Shown here one piece after another: positions 23,901 through 29,037 of a stretch of DNA of 29,037 nucleotides. The position numbers and the translations under genes are program-made. Source of the DNA: a virus; IMG/VR virus record IMGVR_UViG_3300025131_004927, positions 1-29,037 of that record. The stretch is one strand, 5' to 3'. Positions within the stretch are counted from its first letter, which is position 1. Each line of letters starts with the position of its first letter. The notes under the pieces are model-generated. The model saw nothing but the letters and a program-made list of their open reading frames with translations. It made no database searches and had not been told where the DNA came from.

Positions 23901-24803
23901 ATGAAAATATTAATAACAGGTGGTACAGGAACAGTTGGTAAAGCCCTTATCAAACAAAACGACAATGAGTATATCAATGTCAGTAGAAATGAAGAGAAGA
24001 TAGCTGAACTAAAACGAGAGCATCCAGAAGTAAAGTCTTATGTAGGTAATATAGAAGATAAAGGATTATTGTTAAGGGTATTTAAAGATGTTAAGCCGGA
24101 TGTAGTGGTACACGCAGCTGCTATGAAACACATTGATTTGATGGAGACTAATCCTATTGCTGGTTGTAATATAAATGTGATGGGTAGTTTGAATGTGGTT
24201 GAGGCTAGTATTATTAATGATGTTCCAACCACGGTGGGTATCAGTACAGATAAGGCTTGTTTGGCTGAGAGTGTATATGGCGCTTCAAAGTATTTGATGG
24301 AACGAGTCTTTATGAATAGTAACAATGATACCAATAGATTTGCATTGACAAGGTTTGCTAATGTCGCACACAGTAATGGTTCAGTATTGCCATTTTGGTT
24401 AAAGTTAAAAGAAGATGGTAAACCACTCAAACTTACAGATCCAAATATGAATAGACTTATATTTTCACAAGAAGATTCTGCTCAGTTAATTAAGAGAACT
24501 ATTAAATGGGCAGAACTACATGGTGGTGGGTTTGTAAAGTCGTATAAGATGAAATGTGTGAATATGTTAGATTTAGCTAAAGTAATTTCTGATGATATAG
24601 AGATAGTAGGAAAGAGGCCTGGTGAAAAAACTAATGAAGATTTAGTCTCTAAAAATGAAGTGGATAGGACTTATCTCTTTGGTGATGATATTCATATTCG
24701 TATGGAAGAAAATGAGCAATACAATAAATTGACAGAACCATACAATTCAAAGTCAGCACCAAAAATGGAAGAAGAGGAGATGAAGGAATTAGTATGGGGT
24801 TAA
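23901..24803 (+). CDS. CapD/PseB-like UDP-sugar 4,6-dehydratase (SDR)
   Basis: 300 residues. KILITGGTGTVGKAL is the NAD loop; VHAAAMKHIDLMETNP, STDKAC (D117, K118) and Y126-G-A-S-K130 are the landmarks of soluble UDP-HexNAc 4,6-dehydratases such as PseB and FlaA1, where D and K in STDKA take part in catalysis. It lacks the membrane helices of long CapD/WbpM forms. It would make a 4-keto-6-deoxy sugar that feeds the cupins, aminotransferase and C-methyltransferase. The tail is acidic (EEEEMKE). Confidence 0.86.
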   Translation: MKILITGGTGTVGKALIKQNDNEYINVSRNEEKIAELKREHPEVKSYVGNIEDKGLLLRVFKDVKPDVVVHAAAMKHIDLMETNPIAGCNINVMGSLNVVEASIINDVPTTVGISTDKACLAESVYGASKYLMERVFMNSNNDTNRFALTRFANVAHSNGSVLPFWLKLKEDGKPLKLTDPNMNRLIFSQEDSAQLIKRTIKWAELHGGGFVKSYKMKCVNMLDLAKVISDDIEIVGKRPGEKTNEDLVSKNEVDRTYLFGDDIHIRMEENEQYNKLTEPYNSKSAPKMEEEEMKELVWG

Positions 24804-25777
24804 AGGATTACAAAATAGCTTGGTTTACAGAAGGTGGTTGGCAAGGCAAGGTTTCATTAGACAACCCTAATATGAGAAACGATGTATCTACTAAATGGCT
24901 GTTGGGTGCTGAACATTTTCCTATATTTCAAATACCACATGTATTACATCACTTTCCTGAGAATCATTTTGATTTTGGTATAGTGACATTACCTAAAACT
25001 AATGTGGATAAATTGATGACATTTGATATGATTGGTGATTTAAAGAAGCTATGTAAGAAAACTATATCAATGCAAGAAGGTCCTCATTGGTATTTTCAAG
25101 ACTACACAATGGAACAACAGATTTGGTGGTACAATTCTCTTACAGAGTTTGATATGTTATTTGCTCATAATTGGAAGGATGTAAATTACTATAGAGGAAT
25201 TACTGATAAACCTGTTCAAAAAATGCCGACACTAATGTTAGCTGAAAGGTTGGGTATATTACCACGAAGTGAATGGGGTGATGCTGTAATAATTGGTGGT
25301 AATATGGTTAGATGGTATGGTGGGTTTGATTCTATGATTGTGGCTCAACAATTTGATATGCCGATAGTTGCTCCATCAATGGGTAGAAAGATAGATAGAG
25401 AAGATGAGCTGGATATACAATATCTTCCTTATATGACTTGGGTGGAATGGATTCAATCTTTGAGTCAATATCATGTTGGTGTTCATATGATGCCAACACA
25501 TGCAGCTGGTACATTTACATTGAATTGTGCATTTCACGGAATACCTTGTATTGGATACAAAGGATTGGATACACAAGAGGAGTTACATCCATTGTTGTCA
25601 GTAGATGATGGGGATATGGATACTGCTATTAAATTAGCTAAAAAATTAAAAGATGATAAATTTTATGAAGAGTGTAGTCTAATGTGTAGAGAGAATTATA
25701 AGAAGTCGATGTATACAGAAGAAAGGTGTTCTGATTATTTAGAAATGATATTTGAGGATTTACATGAAAAAGATTAG
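24794..25777 (+). CDS. Glycosyltransferase, GT-B-like
   Basis: 327 residues. The C-half has IIGGNMVRWYGGFDS, an aromatic-rich donor region, then VHMMPTHAAGTFTLNCAFHGIPCIGYKG, where T..LN-C-A-F-HGIPCIG replaces the usual E-x7-E block of GT4 enzymes. The N-half (WFTEGGWQGKV) is an acceptor-type Rossmann fold. The family is not identified. It overlaps the dehydratase gene by 10 bases, and GAGGAG lies upstream. Confidence 0.7.
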   Translation: MGLKDYKIAWFTEGGWQGKVSLDNPNMRNDVSTKWLLGAEHFPIFQIPHVLHHFPENHFDFGIVTLPKTNVDKLMTFDMIGDLKKLCKKTISMQEGPHWYFQDYTMEQQIWWYNSLTEFDMLFAHNWKDVNYYRGITDKPVQKMPTLMLAERLGILPRSEWGDAVIIGGNMVRWYGGFDSMIVAQQFDMPIVAPSMGRKIDREDELDIQYLPYMTWVEWIQSLSQYHVGVHMMPTHAAGTFTLNCAFHGIPCIGYKGLDTQEELHPLLSVDDGDMDTAIKLAKKLKDDKFYEECSLMCRENYKKSMYTEERCSDYLEMIFEDLHEKD

Positions 25778-26987
25778 TTTTATACAACCAAGTAGAAATA
25801 ACCTAAAGTACTTAAAGTGGTCTTACAGTAGTATTCGTAAGAACTTAGGACACGAGCATGAGATATGCTGGGCTGATGATTTCTCTGATGACGGCACTTG
25901 GGAATGGATGCAGGGAATAGCTGAAGTAGATTTAAATGTAAAGATACATAGGAATGAAGGTCCTACAAGATTAGGACATACAATACTATATGATACATTG
26001 GTAGATATGGCAACAAACGATATCGTAATGATATACCATGCTGATATGTATGCTTGTCCTGGCATGGATGAAGAAGTCTTAAAACATCTACAGCGTGGGA
26101 AAGTAGTTTCAGCCACACGCATAGAACCACCACTACATCCCGATGGCCCTGAAAAAATATTGGTAGACTTTGGTATAGAACCCGAAGAGTTTGAAGAACA
26201 CAAGCTGATGGAATGGTTAGAAGGCGATGTGGAAGTATCTAAAGGAATTGGTAAAACTACAGAGGGTATATTTGCTCCGTGGGCAATTTACAAAGATGAC
26301 TTCTTAGCAATCGGTGGACACGACCCATTATACGCTCCACAATCAAAAGAGGATTCTGATATATTCAATCGGTTTGTATTGGCTGGTTATGATTTAGTTC
26401 AGACTTGGAGGGGGTTTGTATATCATATGACTTGTAGAGGTAGTAGGTTCAAAGATGGAGCTTTGAGAAATCCTGCTGGTCAGGTGTTTATGAAAGGTAG
26501 AGAGTCAAGCGAGTGGTTAAAACAAAACCTCAGGAGCACCCGAAATTTCATCAGGAAATGGGGTCATATGGTAAAACACGACGCACATTTGAAACCTATT
26601 ATACCACCAAAGTATGATATAGGATTTAAGGTTTACAATGCTGATAAAAATTTATTAAGAGAGTTAGAACCTTGGTGTAATTGTATTTACTTAGATTTTG
26701 GGTCTGATTATATGACAGAATATAAAAAGGAAGAACAACTGGATACAAGTTTCAATTTGGATGAGAGAATAAAAATGTATGGGAATACCGATATAACAAA
26801 GTATCACGATATTGTAATAGAGTTTGATGCACAGAAGCTCACACCACAGAACTTTCAGATAATCGTTAATATATCAGAGATGCTGCAGGATAGTGGTGAG
26901 GTTGGTGAGATGGAATATGAGATATTTAAATTCTATATTAAATCATTAGACACATATGAAGAGGAGTTGATTGTTTGCGAGTCTTAG
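25764..26987 (+). CDS. Glycosyltransferase family 2-like with extra C-terminal domain
   Basis: 407 residues. FIQPSRNNLKYLKWSYSSI, WADDFSDDGTWEWM and IYHADMYACPGMDEEV (H-x-D-x site) are GT2 landmarks; a later WRGFVYHMTCRGSRF is the usual acceptor-site block. From ~residue 285 on, a separate domain (GFKVYNADKN, then CNCIYLDFGSDY) is not part of the GT2 core and I do not recognise it. ATG 25764 is chosen because GAGGA lies 5 bases before it; TTG 25752 is in frame upstream. Confidence 0.82.
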   Translation: MKKISFIQPSRNNLKYLKWSYSSIRKNLGHEHEICWADDFSDDGTWEWMQGIAEVDLNVKIHRNEGPTRLGHTILYDTLVDMATNDIVMIYHADMYACPGMDEEVLKHLQRGKVVSATRIEPPLHPDGPEKILVDFGIEPEEFEEHKLMEWLEGDVEVSKGIGKTTEGIFAPWAIYKDDFLAIGGHDPLYAPQSKEDSDIFNRFVLAGYDLVQTWRGFVYHMTCRGSRFKDGALRNPAGQVFMKGRESSEWLKQNLRSTRNFIRKWGHMVKHDAHLKPIIPPKYDIGFKVYNADKNLLRELEPWCNCIYLDFGSDYMTEYKKEEQLDTSFNLDERIKMYGNTDITKYHDIVIEFDAQKLTPQNFQIIVNISEMLQDSGEVGEMEYEIFKFYIKSLDTYEEELIVCES

Positions 26988-27832
26988 TTACAGGTGGTGC
27001 TGGATTTATCGGTACTAATTTAATAAAGAGATTATTAAGTGATGGTCATAAGGTAGTTTCATTGGATAACTACTCTAATGGTCTAGAAGAGAATGAACAG
27101 AAGGGTTGTCAATATTTTGGAGTTGATATATCTGAAGTAGTAGATTATAATTTCTTTATAACCAAACCTGATGTTGTATTTCATTTAGCGGCTTTGCCAA
27201 GAATACAGCCATCATTTGATAAGCCAGCTCATACCTTCTATGCTAATGTGATGGGTACACAAAATGTTTTAGAATGGGCGAGACGTGATAATATTCCAGT
27301 AGTTTATGCTGGTTCATCATCATCGAATGGAGATAAGTTTGCTAATCCATATACACTCAGTAAGTCACAAGGTGAACAATTAGTAGAACTATATAGTAAA
27401 GTGTATCATTTGCCAACAACCATATGTAGATTTTATAATGTATATGGACCACATCAACTTACAGAAGGAGACTACTGTACTCTGATAGGTATATTTGAGA
27501 CATTATATAAAGAAGGTAAACCATTAACTATTACAGGCGATGGGGAACAACGAAGAGATTTTACTCACGTTGATGATATAGTGGATGGATTGATATTAGC
27601 TGCTGGGGATAATAGCGGCGAGACATATGAATTAGGAAGAGGAAAAAGCTATTCAGTTAATGAGATAGCAGCTGCTTTTGGTGAGAACTACCCGACTAAA
27701 TACATTGATGGTAGACGAGGTGAAATGAGAAAGACGTTATGTAAAGATACCAAAGCTAAAGATGTGTTAGATTGGTATCCAGAAAAAGATGTTTTGGATT
27801 TTATTAAAGAAAATTACATTTTAGATAAATGA
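26975..27832 (+). CDS. NAD-dependent sugar epimerase/dehydratase, GalE/WbpP-like
   Basis: 285 residues. RVLVTGGAGFIGTNL is the NAD loop; VFHLAALPRIQPSF, AGSSSSNGD, Y126-T-L-S-K130 and the VYGPHQ block place it among extended SDR 4-epimerases of UDP-sugars. DGEQRRDFTHVDDIVDG is the usual substrate-binding segment. It would interconvert gluco and galacto forms. TTG 26975 is the start, with GAGGAG 8 bases upstream; it overlaps the GT2 gene by 13 bases and ends in ATGA. Last gene of the island. Confidence 0.87.
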   Translation: MRVLVTGGAGFIGTNLIKRLLSDGHKVVSLDNYSNGLEENEQKGCQYFGVDISEVVDYNFFITKPDVVFHLAALPRIQPSFDKPAHTFYANVMGTQNVLEWARRDNIPVVYAGSSSSNGDKFANPYTLSKSQGEQLVELYSKVYHLPTTICRFYNVYGPHQLTEGDYCTLIGIFETLYKEGKPLTITGDGEQRRDFTHVDDIVDGLILAAGDNSGETYELGRGKSYSVNEIAAAFGENYPTKYIDGRRGEMRKTLCKDTKAKDVLDWYPEKDVLDFIKENYILDK

Positions 27833-28065
27833 CATACTATATATTATTAGACAATGATTCCATAGAAGATATATGGGATGAAAACATATTAGGAGAAGAA
27901 TCCTTTGGAACGTTTTATACAGGTAATGGTTTCAAAGCATTTCAGAATATGGTTATAAGAGAACCCAGAGCGTTAGAATCTATAACAATTATAGATGAGA
28001 AAAAGAACCCTTATTCAGTAGAAGAATTTTTAGATTTAATTAAAAAATGGAAAATAATGTCTTGA
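27829..28065 (+). CDS. Small conserved-looking phage protein
   Basis: 78 residues. YYILLDNDSIEDIWDENILGEESFGTFYTGNGF and the end VEEFLDLIKKWKI follow a pattern I associate with small proteins of marine T4-like phages. It is acidic, without membrane segments. The function is not known. It starts at an ATGA overlap with the epimerase gene. Confidence 0.62.
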   Translation: MTYYILLDNDSIEDIWDENILGEESFGTFYTGNGFKAFQNMVIREPRALESITIIDEKKNPYSVEEFLDLIKKWKIMS

Positions 28066-28091
28066 CTTGTATGGTATAAGTTGAGTATATT
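28062..28091 (+). promoter_or_regulatory. Sigma70-like promoter / stem-loop after the glycan operon
   Basis: TTGACT (28062-28067), 18 bases, TATATT (28086-28091), identical in elements and spacing to the one at 2487. Transcription would start near 28098, past the AGGAG of the GTG at 28105, so it fits the lipoprotein gene better. The same bases (28061-28085) can also form an 11-pair stem with three G-U pairs and a 3-base loop, and could act as a weak terminator, though no long T run follows. Confidence 0.4.
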
Positions 28092-28104
28092 TAGGAGATG
28101 AAAA

Positions 28105-28272
28105 GTGGCAAAATATGAGTATTACGAAGAGCTTGAAGAGCAAGCTTTTCGTAAAGTTGTAGAACCAAAAAAGAAACCAAAAAAGCAAAAGAAGTCTTGG
28201 AAAGATACCAAGAAAAAGGAAACAAATCGTGATAAGAAAAATAGTTGGTCTAATCACCCTAATAGGGTTTAG
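28105..28272 (+). CDS. Lysine-rich small protein, 55 residues
   Basis: GTG 28105 with AGGAG (28093-28097) 7 bases upstream, ending TAG at 28270. It begins MAKYEYYEELEEQAF, then a strongly basic middle (PKKKPKKQKK) and ends SNHPNRV. Such short basic proteins are common in T4-like phages and may bind nucleic acid. It overlaps the start of the lipoprotein gene by 44 bases in another frame. No family is recognised. Confidence 0.55.
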   Translation: MAKYEYYEELEEQAFRKVVEPKKKPKKQKKSWKDTKKKETNRDKKNSWSNHPNRV

Positions 28273-28753
28273 TTTATTCATTGGGTGTGAGGACGCGAAT
28301 GAAGTAGAGTCTATAGAGTTTGAATTAAACACTAGATTAACAGAAGATGCTAATGGTTATTATCATTTAACGTTAGACACAACCAATTGGCAAACTCTTC
28401 ATCGCATTGAGGGTAGAGTACTTCGTAACAATGATGGCGTGAATACAGTTAAATTTGCTTGGGCGAGTAATATGTATTGGATAATAGGTCACGATTTTGG
28501 TCATGTTATACAAAATACAGGTTCAGACCAATTGTGGTATGTTGGATATGATACTACTTTTATAACGTGGTTTAATGGATTTGAAGTACCTATTGTCAAT
28601 GGTGCTTCGTATAGTGACTATGATGGATATGTGAATACAATGGTAGCGCCAGTTAAAACAATGATAGGTGATACGGCTACAATTTATTATGGTTTTTGGG
28701 ATGAATGGAGAGCTGAAGATATTTATGGGGAGTTTAATATAATATTCGATTAG
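28229..28753 (+). CDS. Probable phage lipoprotein
   Basis: 174 residues. K3/K4 basic start, a hydrophobic core to residue 18, then FIGC with C20 as the likely lipidated cysteine (lipobox L-F-I-G-C, with F where L is most usual), followed by acidic EDANEVES. The mature part is beta-rich with many W and Y residues (WASNMYW, YYGFWDEW). Phage lipoproteins often block superinfection at the cell envelope, which is a possible role here, not shown. GTG 28229 has AAGGA 8 bases upstream. Confidence 0.75.
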   Translation: MIRKIVGLITLIGFSLFIGCEDANEVESIEFELNTRLTEDANGYYHLTLDTTNWQTLHRIEGRVLRNNDGVNTVKFAWASNMYWIIGHDFGHVIQNTGSDQLWYVGYDTTFITWFNGFEVPIVNGASYSDYDGYVNTMVAPVKTMIGDTATIYYGFWDEWRAEDIYGEFNIIFD

Positions 28754-28763
28754 GAGAAATTGT

Positions 28764-29006
28764 ATGAAATATGTATTGGTGGATAAAGGAGATAATATTA
28801 TCACCACAGCTGACCTTGCTAGTAATGTAGGGTTAAGTGGTGCAAAAACATACTTTCGTGGTATCAAACGAATAGACCAAAAAGACTTTGATAAGTTGTG
28901 GAGTGTGATGAGCAGTAGTGATTATGATAGAAAACTTAGAGCTTCTCTACAAAATAGACAAGTAGAGTGGTGGAAAGAAGATGAATATTTAGACATAGAC
29001 AAATGA
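28764..29006 (+). CDS. Small conserved-looking phage protein
   Basis: 80 residues. KYVLVDKGDNIITTADLASNVGL is followed by AKTYFRGIKRIDQKDFDKLW, then SDYDRKL and RQVEWWKEDEYLDI. The dense aromatic and charged pattern suggests a conserved small phage domain, but I cannot name it. AGGAG lies before ATG 28764. It ends in an ATGA overlap with the next gene. Confidence 0.65.
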   Translation: MKYVLVDKGDNIITTADLASNVGLSGAKTYFRGIKRIDQKDFDKLWSVMSSSDYDRKLRASLQNRQVEWWKEDEYLDIDK

Positions 29007-29037
29007 AAGATTTAACAAAAGAACAAAAACAAGCATT
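29003..29037 (+). CDS. Start of next gene (3' truncated)
   Basis: ATG 29003 overlaps the previous TGA (ATGA). Eleven codons are visible (MKDLTKEQKQA) before the window ends. Only its position and start junction support it; the product cannot be named. Confidence 0.4.
   Translation, partial: MKDLTKEQKQA

Larger units (their letters stand above)
5091..27832 (+). other. Glycan-biosynthesis island
   Basis: About 30 consecutive same-strand genes, nearly all for sugar-nucleotide synthesis, glycosyl transfer, or glycan methylation, oxidation and sulfation. Gaps between genes are at most 15 bases or so and most junctions overlap, so it reads as one or a few long transcripts. No integrase, transposase or repeat marks its edges, and base composition looks the same as its neighbours. 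No gene in it shows a hydrophobic membrane segment. Confidence 0.85.

Noticed and set aside
24038-24430. 130-codon open frame on the - strand
   Set aside because: It lies entirely opposite the well-supported sugar dehydratase gene, has no recognisable domain, and every supported gene is on the + strand.
25823-26203. 126-codon open frame on the - strand
   Set aside because: Opposite the GT2 gene; serine- and cysteine-rich sequence typical of antisense reading of a coding frame.

Overview
The window is a gene-dense, A+T-rich stretch (roughly two thirds A+T by eye). Every supported gene lies on the + strand, and neighbours almost always overlap or abut (ATGA, TTGA, GTGA and TAATG junctions). 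It opens inside a T4-type sliding-clamp-loader ATPase (gp44-like), followed by a zinc ribbon and a gp62-like clamp-loader small subunit. That points to a tailed phage with T4-type replication, most like the marine T4-like myoviruses. The host cannot be read from the sequence. Clear AGGAG-type ribosome binding sites argue for a host that uses Shine-Dalgarno initiation. No tRNA, CRISPR array, insertion sequence or gene-free stretch over 300 bases was seen.

Layout. (1) 1-1285: clamp-loader genes. (2) 1282-5082: a putative DNA-modification and nucleic-acid block. It holds a Mom-like adenine-modification enzyme, a DruA/DUF4338-like protein sharing the same C-terminal core motif, a DUF1599-like nucleotide-modification-associated protein, a Cas4/RecB-type PD-(D/E)XK nuclease with four candidate Fe-S cysteines, an unknown protein, a SLOG/DUF2493 protein, a ribbon-helix-helix-like protein and a small conserved-looking phage protein. 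(3) 5091-27832: a ~23-kb carbohydrate island. It has about twelve glycosyltransferases or glycosyltransferase-like proteins, six SAM-methyltransferase domains (one fused to a GT9-like domain), a nucleotidyltransferase, two sugar cupins (RmlC-like and FdtA/QdtA-like), a DegT-type aminotransferase, three sugar-nucleotide SDR enzymes, a 2OG-Fe(II) oxygenase, a PAPS-type sulfotransferase and a few unknown small proteins. (4) 27829-29037: small phage proteins, a lysine-rich 55-residue protein, a probable phage lipoprotein, and the start of one more gene.

How the genes may work together (inference). The island contains most of the steps to convert a nucleotide-activated hexose to a deoxy-amino, C-methylated sugar: 4,6-dehydratase, 3,4-ketoisomerase, aminotransferase, 3,5-epimerase, reductase and C-methyltransferase. 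It also supplies many transferases to build a glycan and enzymes to methylate, hydroxylate and sulfate it. No flippase, polymerase, initiating membrane transferase or other membrane protein is seen among the island genes. The glycan may therefore be put on a cytoplasmic target such as virion protein or modified DNA, or may borrow host export machinery. The Mom/DruA-like pair beside the clamp loader suggests that the phage genome is also covalently modified. Two copies of the same promoter-like spacing (TTGACT-N18-TATATTT) lie before the genes at 2540 and 28105.
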